NCBI GenBank assembly: GCA_023416575.1
Contig: JAEZHL010000433.1
Location: 1 to 5,064 of the forward strand
Reading direction: 5' to 3'
Source: Pseudomonadota bacterium
GTDB taxonomy: Bacteria > Pseudomonadota > Alphaproteobacteria > Rhizobiales > Hyphomicrobiaceae
Length of the DNA stretch: 5,064 bases
The position numbers and the translations under genes were made by a program. This document shows, in pieces, positions 1 to 5,064 of the stretch. Below the pieces are notes generated by a model. The model did no database searches. It was not told the DNA's origin and was given only the letters and a program-made list of their open reading frames with translations. Every line of letters starts with the position of its first letter. Positions within the stretch are counted from its first letter, which is position 1.

Positions 1-981
1 GACCTGCAGGCGCGCTACATCCGTTTCGATAACTATACCTTCCTCAAGGAGGCCGAGGCGCAGGGCAAGGTTAACGTGCGGCTGTGGGAACGCGGCGAGG
101 GCTCGCGCATAGCGCTCATGCCCAACCTCAATACGGAGGATCAAGTCTGGCGCGATCTGTTGCGCGATGTCCGGGTGCGCCGCGCGATGTCGCTGGCGAT
201 CGACCGGCGGGAGATCAACGAGGCAATTTTCTACGGCCTCGCGCGCCCCAGTGCCAACACCATGCTGCCGAAAAGCCCGCTTTTCCGGCCCGAATACGCG
301 GAGGCTTGGTCTCGTTTCGATCTGGGGCTGGCCAATAAGCTGCTGGATGAGGTGGGGCTCGTGAAGCGCGACAGCGATGGTATTCGATTCCTGCCGGATG
401 GCCGGCGTGCTGAGCTTGTCATCGAGACACCGGGAGAAAGCACGGAAGAAGCCGATGTTTTGGCCCTCATTCGCGATACTTGGCTGAAGATCGGCATCAA
501 GATCTACACGCGACCGACGCAGCGCGAGTTGTTTCGCAAGCGCATTTACGCCGGGAGTACGGTGATGTCCGTCTGGGGCGGTCTCGACAATGCCGTGGCG
601 ACCGCGGACATGAGCCCGCGCGAGCTTGCTCCCACTTCTCAGGCGCAGATCCAATGGCCGAAGTGGGGGCAGCATTACGAGGAGAAAGGTGCCGTCGGCG
701 AGCCACCCGCGCTGCCGGAGGTGCTGAAACTGCTGAAGCTTCATGCGCAATGGCGCTCCTCCGGCTCGACAGAGGAGCGGACGGCCATCTGGCATGAAAT
801 GCTGCAAATACACGCTGACCAGGTGTTTACGATCGGCACCGTCAACGGCACGCGCCAGCCGGTGGTGGTGGCGAAAGATCTCGTGAACGTACCGGAAAAT
901 GGAACCTGGACGTTCGATCCGGGCGGGTACTTCGGTCGCTACATGCCGGACACGTTCTGGTTTCGCGACGTGACACATTAA
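1..981 (+). CDS. ABC transporter solute-binding protein, family 5 (peptide/opine/sugar type), 5'-truncated
   Basis: This is the C-terminal 326 residues of a periplasmic extracytoplasmic solute-binding protein of the SBP_bac_5 (DppA/OppA-like) family, which captures a solute and delivers it to the permease pair encoded next. The frame is open from the first base of the window, so the signal peptide and first lobe lie upstream; the GTG at 76 is an internal valine and not a start. Visible family signatures, in residues counted from the window start, are the VRRAMSLAIDR segment (about 59-69), the FDLGLANKLLDEVGL segment (about 106-120, the usual 'D...A..LL.eaG' helix) and the WLKIGIKI segment (about 161-168). 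The protein ends in a Trp/Phe/Tyr-rich tail (GYFGRYMPDTFWFRD). Full members of this class are usually 500-700 residues, so about half is missing. A 12-base gap leads to the permease gene, suggesting one operon. The ligand cannot be told from this part. Family assignment is firm; the substrate is unknown. Confidence 0.93.
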   Translation, partial: DLQARYIRFDNYTFLKEAEAQGKVNVRLWERGEGSRIALMPNLNTEDQVWRDLLRDVRVRRAMSLAIDRREINEAIFYGLARPSANTMLPKSPLFRPEYAEAWSRFDLGLANKLLDEVGLVKRDSDGIRFLPDGRRAELVIETPGESTEEADVLALIRDTWLKIGIKIYTRPTQRELFRKRIYAGSTVMSVWGGLDNAVATADMSPRELAPTSQAQIQWPKWGQHYEEKGAVGEPPALPEVLKLLKLHAQWRSSGSTEERTAIWHEMLQIHADQVFTIGTVNGTRQPVVVAKDLVNVPENGTWTFDPGGYFGRYMPDTFWFRDVTH

Positions 982-993
982 TCGGTCCGGCAG

Positions 994-1992
994 ATGATCC
1001 TATACATCGTAAAGCGTACGTTGATCATGATCCCGACGCTGCTCCTGACGAGCGCGCTGGTCTTCACGATCATGGAGCTGCCGCCCGGCGATTATTTTGA
1101 AAGCTACATGGCCGAGCTGCAGGCGCAGGGCGAGGGCGTCGATAAAGCCAAGATCGAGTTTCTGAAGCAGGAGTACGGCTTCGACAAGCATCCGGTGGAG
1201 CGCTATTTCATCTGGCTTTCCGGCATGGTCCAGGGCGACTTCGGTTACTCGTTCGAGTACCAGATGCCTGTGGCCGATCTCGTCGGCAGTCGCCTGTTCC
1301 TGACCGTGCTCGTCTCGTTCGCCACGATCCTGCTCACCTGGGCGATCGCGTTTCCGATCGGCATCTATTCCGCCACGCATCAGTACAGCTGGGGCGATTA
1401 CGGTCTGACGTTTTTCGGACTGCTCGGAATTGCGGTGCCGAATTTCCTATTAGCGCTGGTGCTGATGTATGTGGCCAACGTCCTGTTCGGCACCTCCATC
1501 GGCCATCTGATGGCGCCTGAGTTCATCGATAAGCCGATGAGCTGGGCGAAATTCCTGTCGATCCTGGAGCATATGTGGATACCGGTGATCGTGATCGGTC
1601 TGGCCGGGACGGCGAGCATGGTCCGCAAGATCCGGGCCAATCTGCTCGATGAACTGCAAAAGCAATACACGATCACCGCCAAGGCGAAGGGACTGCATCC
1701 TTTCAAAGCGCTGGTGAAATATCCGCTCCGTTCGTCGCTTAACTTCTTCGTCGGCGGTATCGGTGGCATCCTGCCGGAAATCGTATCGGGCGCGGAGATC
1801 GTCGCCATCGTTCTCTCGCTCGAGACGACCGGGCCGCTGCTGATCAAGGCGCTGCAGAGCCAGGACATGTATCTCGCCGGCTCGTTCCTCATGTTTCTGG
1901 CTCTGCTGACTGTGATCGGTGTGCTGCTGTCCGACATCGCGCTGGCGTTCCTCGATCCGCGCATCCGACTCCAGGGCAAGAGCACCCGATGA
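994..1992 (+). CDS. ABC transporter permease, DppB/OppB type
   Basis: Encodes a 332-residue inner-membrane permease, one half of the channel of a peptide-class ABC importer (BPD_transp_1 domain). The N-terminus (MILYIVKRTLIMIPTLLLTSALVF) is the typical first membrane helix of DppB-like proteins. It is followed by a periplasmic loop of about 70 residues, then hydrophobic segments near 103-125, 136-165, 195-210, 250-277 and 297-320, giving six predicted helices. The cytoplasmic EAA loop that docks on the ATPase is seen at about 224-246 (QYTITAKAKGLHPFKALVKY), with the conserved Gly at 233. The protein ends in the usual 'LDPRIR' tail. Length matches the family (about 300-340). The ATG at 994 is supported by this N-terminal alignment although no strong Shine-Dalgarno sequence precedes it; translation may be helped by the nearby stop of the upstream gene. 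The protein contains no cysteine. Its stop overlaps the start of the second permease, implying coupled synthesis of the two partners. Confidence 0.95.
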   Translation: MILYIVKRTLIMIPTLLLTSALVFTIMELPPGDYFESYMAELQAQGEGVDKAKIEFLKQEYGFDKHPVERYFIWLSGMVQGDFGYSFEYQMPVADLVGSRLFLTVLVSFATILLTWAIAFPIGIYSATHQYSWGDYGLTFFGLLGIAVPNFLLALVLMYVANVLFGTSIGHLMAPEFIDKPMSWAKFLSILEHMWIPVIVIGLAGTASMVRKIRANLLDELQKQYTITAKAKGLHPFKALVKYPLRSSLNFFVGGIGGILPEIVSGAEIVAIVLSLETTGPLLIKALQSQDMYLAGSFLMFLALLTVIGVLLSDIALAFLDPRIRLQGKSTR

Positions 1993-3167
1993 CGAACTCG
2001 TCCCTGCCGGCCCCCGGCGCACCCCTGCCGCACTACATCTCCGAAAAGCCGTTCGACCCGCGATCCATCGAGCAGATGTCGGCGGCGCAGGAGCGCGTTT
2101 TCCTCGCCTCGCAATGGCGGCTGATGTGGTGGAAGTTCAAGCGGCACCGTCTCGCGGTCGCTTCCGGCGCCTTTCTGGCGGTGCTTTACGCCAGCATCCT
2201 GATCAGCGAATTCCTGGCGCCTTATCACTACCAGACGCGCAACATCGACCGCATCTATGCGCCGCCCCAGGCTATTCACCTGTTCCACGAGGGGCGGTTT
2301 GTTGGGCCGTTCGTCTATGGGCAGAAATATTCTCTGAACATGGTGAATTTGAAGCGCGAGTATACGCCCGATTTGACGGCGGTACACCCGATCCGCTTTT
2401 TCTGCCGAGGTGACAGCTACAATTTCTGGGGTCTTTTCGAGAGCGATGTTCATCTGTTTTGCCCTGCCAAGGATGGAACGCTGTTCCTCCTCGGGACGGA
2501 TCGCCTCGGTCGGGATGTTCTGTCCCGGATAATATACGGCGCCCGTATTTCGCTCACGATCGGCATTCTGGGCGTCGCGATCAGCTTCGCACTCGGGCTG
2601 CTGTTCGGCGGGCTCGCCGGCTACTACGGTGGCGTTGTCGACCTCGTCATTCAGCGCATCATCGAGGTGTTACAGTCGCTACCCTCGATTCCGCTATGGC
2701 TCGCCCTCGCGGCGATCATGCCGGTGACCTGGAGCCCGATGCTCGTCTACTTCGCAATCACGGTCATTCTCGGCCTGATCGACTGGACGGGCCTCGCAAG
2801 AGCCGTGCGATCCAAGCTGCTGTCGCTGCGTGAAGAGGATTATGTGCTTGCAGCGCAACTGATGGGTGCCAACGCGCCCCGCATCGTCGGGCGGCATCTT
2901 GTGCCCGGATTCATGAGTCACCTGATTGCCAGCGCAACCCTTGCCATACCGGGAATGATTCTCGGCGAAACGGCACTCAGCTTCCTGGGGCTCGGACTTC
3001 GACCACCGGTCACGAGCTGGGGTGTTCTGCTGACAGAGGCGCAGAATATTAACATAGTTGCGCTATATCCGTGGTTGTTGTTCCCGGCAATTCCGGTCAT
3101 TCTCGTTGTTCTGGCATTCAACTTCCTGGGTGACGGATTGCGGGACGCAGCCGATCCGTACAAATAG
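1989..3167 (+). CDS. ABC transporter permease, DppC/OppC type, with long periplasmic loop
   Basis: Encodes a 392-residue inner-membrane permease, the expected partner of the preceding DppB-type protein. A cytoplasmic N-terminal tail of about 55 residues precedes the first helix (about 57-77). The DppC signature GTDRLGRDVLSRIIYGARISL sits at about 169-189, followed by helices near 188-212, 222-245, 250-268, 307-330 and 357-378. The EAA loop for ATPase docking is at about 282-305 (EEDYVLAAQLMGANAPRIV, Gly 293). The C-terminus (GDGLRDAADPYK) is typical. At 392 residues it is longer than ordinary DppC proteins (about 280-310); the extra length lies in the N-terminal tail and in a periplasmic loop between helix 1 and the GTD motif (about 78-168). 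That loop carries the only two cysteines of the protein, Cys139 and Cys158, which may form a disulfide. The start overlaps the previous stop (ATGA). No ATPase gene follows; 179 non-coding bases come next. Confidence 0.95.
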   Translation: MTNSSLPAPGAPLPHYISEKPFDPRSIEQMSAAQERVFLASQWRLMWWKFKRHRLAVASGAFLAVLYASILISEFLAPYHYQTRNIDRIYAPPQAIHLFHEGRFVGPFVYGQKYSLNMVNLKREYTPDLTAVHPIRFFCRGDSYNFWGLFESDVHLFCPAKDGTLFLLGTDRLGRDVLSRIIYGARISLTIGILGVAISFALGLLFGGLAGYYGGVVDLVIQRIIEVLQSLPSIPLWLALAAIMPVTWSPMLVYFAITVILGLIDWTGLARAVRSKLLSLREEDYVLAAQLMGANAPRIVGRHLVPGFMSHLIASATLAIPGMILGETALSFLGLGLRPPVTSWGVLLTEAQNINIVALYPWLLFPAIPVILVVLAFNFLGDGLRDAADPYK

Positions 3168-3181
3168 CTTCCGGCGGCATT

Positions 3182-3203
3182 GGGAACGATGACGTCGTTT
3201 CTT
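3182..3203 (+). terminator. Weak stem-loop with T-rich tail after the permease gene
   Basis: Fifteen bases after the permease stop, the bases GGGAACGA (3182-3189) can pair with TCGTTTCT (3195-3202) around a TGACG loop. The inner five pairs are perfect Watson-Crick, and the outer three include two G-U pairs. A T-rich run (TTTCTTTGTT) overlaps and follows the 3' arm. This could be a weak intrinsic terminator of the transporter operon. The stem is short, has few GC pairs and the T-tract is interrupted, so the call is tentative; it also overlaps a promoter-like motif that may be the real signal here. Confidence 0.25.
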
Positions 3204-3207
3204 TGTT
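3183..3207 (+). promoter_or_regulatory. Candidate EcfG-type (general stress sigma factor) promoter
   Basis: GGAAC at 3183-3187 is followed after 17 bases by GTT at 3205-3207. This fits the published consensus for alphaproteobacterial EcfG/RpoE2 promoters, GGAAC then about 16-17 bases then cGTT, except that the base before GTT is T instead of C. It lies in the only sizeable intergenic gap, pointing towards the glycosyltransferase genes, and would give a leader of roughly 130 bases. No convincing sigma-70 pair was found in the gap. Such a short motif can arise by chance, and it overlaps a weak stem-loop, so confidence is limited. Confidence 0.3.
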
Positions 3208-3290
3208 GATCTCTGACGGTGAACTTTGAACTGAATTCGCGGCGCGGAAACAGCGAGGGGCAACCTTATCGGCCGGAAGTGCGATTCGCT

Positions 3291-3339
3291 CCGTCAGCTT
3301 CAAGCTTCGCGATCGCTCTCCAGGACGGGTTGCTGACGG
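3291..3339 (+). repeat. Inverted repeat just upstream of the glycosyltransferase start (possible leader hairpin)
   Basis: CCGTCAGC (3291-3298) is perfectly complementary to GCTGACGG (3332-3339), with 33 bases between. The 3' arm covers the only ribosome-binding-like stretch (GACGGG, 3335-3340) six bases before the ATG at 3347, so folding of the transcript could hide it. The seven-base CTGACGG also occurs at 3213-3219, giving the CCGTCAG arm a second possible partner. An 8-bp match in a gap of this size is not rare by chance, so a regulatory role is only a possibility. Confidence 0.3.
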
Positions 3340-3346
3340 GCAAATC

Positions 3347-4555
3347 ATGCGACGGCACGATTATGCGCGCGTGCTCATGTACAGTCACGACACCTTCGGA
3401 CTCGGCCATTTCCGCCGATGCCGCGAGATCGCCCACGCGCTGGTGGAGCGGTTCAAGCGGCTGCAGGTGCTGATCGTCTCTGGTTCATCGATCGCCGGCG
3501 CTTTCGACTTTCGCGCTCGCGTGGACTTCATAAAGATCCCGAGCGTCATCAAGCTCCATAATGGTGACTATACGTCGCTGGCCCAGCATATCGACCTCGG
3601 CGAAACGCTGGAAATGCGCCGGGCGATAATCCAGCAAACTGCCGATCTCTATCGCCCGAATATTTTCATCGTCGACAAGGAGCCGTTAGGCCTGAGGGGC
3701 GAGCTCGAGCACACGCTGGTCATGCTGAAGTCTCGTGGCACGGCGCTGGTGCTGGGATTACGAGATGTTCTGGATGCCCCGGAACAGGTGCGGGCCGAGT
3801 GGGAGCGCACCGACGCAATCAGCAAAATCGAGGCGCTCTACGATGCCGTCTGGGTTTACGGCGACAAGTGTTTCTGGGACCCGCTTTCGGGTCTCGATGT
3901 ACCAGCGGTGGTGCGCGCACGCATGACGTTCACTGGACATCTTGGGCGGAGCGTGCCGCGTCTGCAGACGTCCAAGCTCATGGAGCTGCCGGACGAGTAC
4001 ATCCTCGTGACGGCCGGCGGTGGGGGCGATGGCGCACAATTGATGCGGCAGGTGCTTGCCTCACGCGAGTACGACCGCACGCTCGATTTCCCCCTCGTCA
4101 TGGTCCTCGGTCCCTTCATGCTGGCCGAGGAGCGGGACGAAATCCGCGAGCGAAGCCGCCGGGTCGCCAACATTACCGTTCTGGATTTCGAGAGCCAGAT
4201 CGAAGCGCTCATGCTGCGCGCAAATGCGATCGTCAGCATGGGCGGATACAATACGTTCTGCGAGATCCTATCGTTCGACAAACGGGCACTGCTGGTGCCA
4301 CGAAACCGCCCCCGGCGCGAGCAGTCGATCCGCGCCGCGCGGGCCGCGGATCTCGGCATAGTCGACATGCTGGATGCCGGTGCGGCAGACGACCCACGGC
4401 TCATGGCGCGGGCGCTGCGCGCTTTGACAGAACGCCCCTTGCCCTCGGCTCTGGGAGCCAGGATCGATCTCGATGGTCTCGAGACGATCGGCGAAATGGC
4501 GGGCGTCTTCATCGATCACGCCAATCGGCCGTTCCCGGCCGCCGTAGGTGTGTGA
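3347..4555 (+). CDS. MurG-like glycosyltransferase (COG4671 type, GT-B fold)
   Basis: Encodes a complete, soluble 402-residue protein that resembles the 'predicted glycosyltransferase' family COG4671, whose C-terminal half is related to the UDP-sugar-binding domain of MurG (GT28). It is expected to transfer a sugar from a nucleotide donor; donor and acceptor are unknown. The N-terminal domain has the glycine-rich HDTFGLGHFRR motif (14-24) and an IVDKEPLGLRGE segment (108-119). The C-terminal domain begins near 218 with YILVTAGGGGDGAQL, continues with VMVLGPFM (251-258) and ends with the donor-site region SMGGYNTFCEILSF (297-310), VPRNRPRREQSIRA (317-330). I see no signal peptide or membrane helix, so it likely works in the cytoplasm or at the inner face of the membrane. 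The ATG at 3347 is preceded only by a weak GACGGG; ATG 3377 is a less likely alternative because it has no ribosome-binding site. The stop overlaps or nearly touches the next glycosyltransferase gene, so the two are probably co-translated in a surface-glycan locus. Confidence 0.88.
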   Translation: MRRHDYARVLMYSHDTFGLGHFRRCREIAHALVERFKRLQVLIVSGSSIAGAFDFRARVDFIKIPSVIKLHNGDYTSLAQHIDLGETLEMRRAIIQQTADLYRPNIFIVDKEPLGLRGELEHTLVMLKSRGTALVLGLRDVLDAPEQVRAEWERTDAISKIEALYDAVWVYGDKCFWDPLSGLDVPAVVRARMTFTGHLGRSVPRLQTSKLMELPDEYILVTAGGGGDGAQLMRQVLASREYDRTLDFPLVMVLGPFMLAEERDEIRERSRRVANITVLDFESQIEALMLRANAIVSMGGYNTFCEILSFDKRALLVPRNRPRREQSIRAARAADLGIVDMLDAGAADDPRLMARALRALTERPLPSALGARIDLDGLETIGEMAGVFIDHANRPFPAAVGV

Positions 4556-5064
4556 GGGGCGCGCCGGTGGTCGCTCAGGGGCTGATCGTCGTCATCCTGA
4601 AGGGATATCCGCGCCTGTCAGAAACCTTCATTGCCCAGGAACTCGCGGGACTGGAGCGCGCTGGCCTCGATCTCTTCATCGTCTCGATGCGCCACCCGAC
4701 GGATCCTGCCGTGCATCCGGTGCATCGGCAGATTAGGGCGCCGGTTCTTTACCTTCCGGAATACCTTTATCACGCCCCCCTGCGTGTGATGCGCGGTCTC
4801 GTCCGATCCGTGCGATTGCCAGGGTTCCGGGAGGCGCTGCTGGCCTGGCTCAGTGCTCTGCGGCGCGATTTCAGTCCCAATCGGTTTCGGCGGTTCGGAC
4901 AGGCCGCGGTGCTGGCTGCGGAGATGCCCGGTGGCGTGCGCTGGCTCTATGCCCATTTCATTCACACGCCGTCAGCCGTCGGCCGCTACGCCAGCCTGAT
5001 GACGGGACTGCCGTGGAGTTGCTCTGCGCACGCCAAGGACATCTGGACGACGCCGGAATGGGAG
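4552..5064 (+). CDS. GT4-type (WcaL-like) glycosyltransferase, 3'-truncated
   Basis: The N-terminal 171 residues of a GT-B glycosyltransferase resembling exopolysaccharide/colanic-acid WcaL-like enzymes of family GT4; the frame is open to the window end. Clear signatures are KGYPRLSETFIAQE (17-30), the 'SETFI..E' motif of this group, followed by HFIHTPSAVGRYAS (135-148) and SAHAKDIWTTPEWE (158-171), which form the N-terminal acceptor-side domain. The C-terminal nucleotide-sugar domain with its E-x7-E motif lies beyond the window. No signal peptide or membrane helix is evident, so a cytoplasmic or membrane-associated enzyme building a lipid-linked or secreted glycan is likely. Two GTG starts are possible: 4552 overlaps the previous stop as GTGA and suggests translational coupling, while 4567 has a better ribosome-binding site (GAGGGG). 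The longer form is given here. The sugar specificity cannot be told. Pairing with the COG4671-type enzyme suggests successive steps in one pathway. Confidence 0.88.
   Translation, partial: MRGAPVVAQGLIVVILKGYPRLSETFIAQELAGLERAGLDLFIVSMRHPTDPAVHPVHRQIRAPVLYLPEYLYHAPLRVMRGLVRSVRLPGFREALLAWLSALRRDFSPNRFRRFGQAAVLAAEMPGGVRWLYAHFIHTPSAVGRYASLMTGLPWSCSAHAKDIWTTPEWE
4554..4559 (+). promoter_or_regulatory. Ribosome-binding site that may set a downstream GTG start
   Basis: GAGGGG, overlapping the stop of the first glycosyltransferase gene, ends seven bases before the GTG at 4567 and is a good Shine-Dalgarno match. It favours 4567 over the in-frame GTG at 4552, which has only AGG at 4546-4548, three bases away. 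The difference is five residues in a poorly conserved N-terminus. Confidence 0.45.

Noticed and set aside
1398..2453. Long open frame of 351 codons on the minus strand, opposite both permease genes
   Set aside because: The + strand genes here have clear family motifs over the same stretch. Long antisense frames are common opposite GC-rich genes, and the translation shows no recognisable domain.
3168..3279. 8-bp inverted repeat, CTTCCGGC at 3168-3175 and GCCGGAAG at 3272-3279
   Set aside because: The arms are 96 bases apart with no supporting structure, and such a match is expected by chance in a GC-rich gap of this length.
3309..3316. GCGATCGC palindrome, identical to the HIP1 element of cyanobacteria
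   Set aside because: It occurs once in the gap and the proteins do not point to a cyanobacterium; the same bases arise easily in GC-rich DNA.
3219..3473. Open frame of 84 codons starting in the intergenic gap and running into the glycosyltransferase gene
   Set aside because: It overlaps the confident gene by about 127 bases in another frame, starts with GTG without a clear ribosome-binding site, and resembles nothing I recognise.
3856..4512. Open frame of 218 codons on the minus strand, opposite the MurG-like glycosyltransferase
   Set aside because: The translation is rich in Ser and Arg without any domain, as expected from reading a GC-rich gene backwards; the + strand holds the conserved donor-binding motifs.
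4548..4736. Short open frame of 62 codons at the start of the second glycosyltransferase
   Set aside because: It is in a different frame from the one that encodes the KGYPRLSETFIAQE motif, which is clearly the real gene.
1..5064. Search for tRNA or rRNA genes, CRISPR repeats, insertion sequences and prophage or plasmid signals
   Set aside because: Nearly all of the window is explained by five co-directional coding regions, and no repeat array, transposase, integrase or structured RNA gene could be recognised by eye.

Overview
The window looks like a piece of chromosome from a GC-rich alphaproteobacterium, probably of the Hyphomicrobiales (Rhizobiales) or a nearby order. This rests on the strong preference for G or C at third codon positions and on the kind of genes present: an oligopeptide-type ABC importer and a pair of glycosyltransferases of families common in rhizobia-like bacteria. 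The lineage is an inference from protein style, not from a marker gene. All five genes lie on the + strand and cover nearly all of the sequence. I see no RNA gene, mobile element, CRISPR array or integration scar.

Left part (1-3167): the end of an ABC import operon of the peptide/opine/nickel (Dpp/Opp) class. It holds the C-terminal part of a periplasmic solute-binding protein (1-981, start outside the window), a DppB-type permease (994-1992, 12 bases downstream) and a DppC-type permease (1989-3167, overlapping the previous gene by ATGA). Together these would form the capture protein and the heterodimeric membrane channel. The ATPase subunits are not in the window and do not follow the permeases, so they must lie upstream or elsewhere. 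The substrate cannot be read from the sequence; peptides, opines and oligosaccharides are all known for this class.

Middle (3168-3346): a 179-base non-coding gap separates the transporter from the next genes. It contains a weak stem-loop that overlaps a GGAAC-N17-GTT motif resembling promoters of the alphaproteobacterial general stress sigma factor EcfG. It also contains an 8-bp inverted repeat whose 3' arm ends just before the next start codon. This is the likely boundary between two transcription units.

Right part (3347-5064): two glycosyltransferase genes, tightly coupled. The first (3347-4555) is a complete, soluble, MurG-like (GT-B fold, COG4671-type) enzyme. The second (from 4552 or 4567, cut by the window end) is a GT4-type enzyme resembling WcaL-like exopolysaccharide glycosyltransferases. 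They probably begin a surface-glycan or exopolysaccharide locus that continues beyond the window. A functional link with the transporter on the left is not evident.
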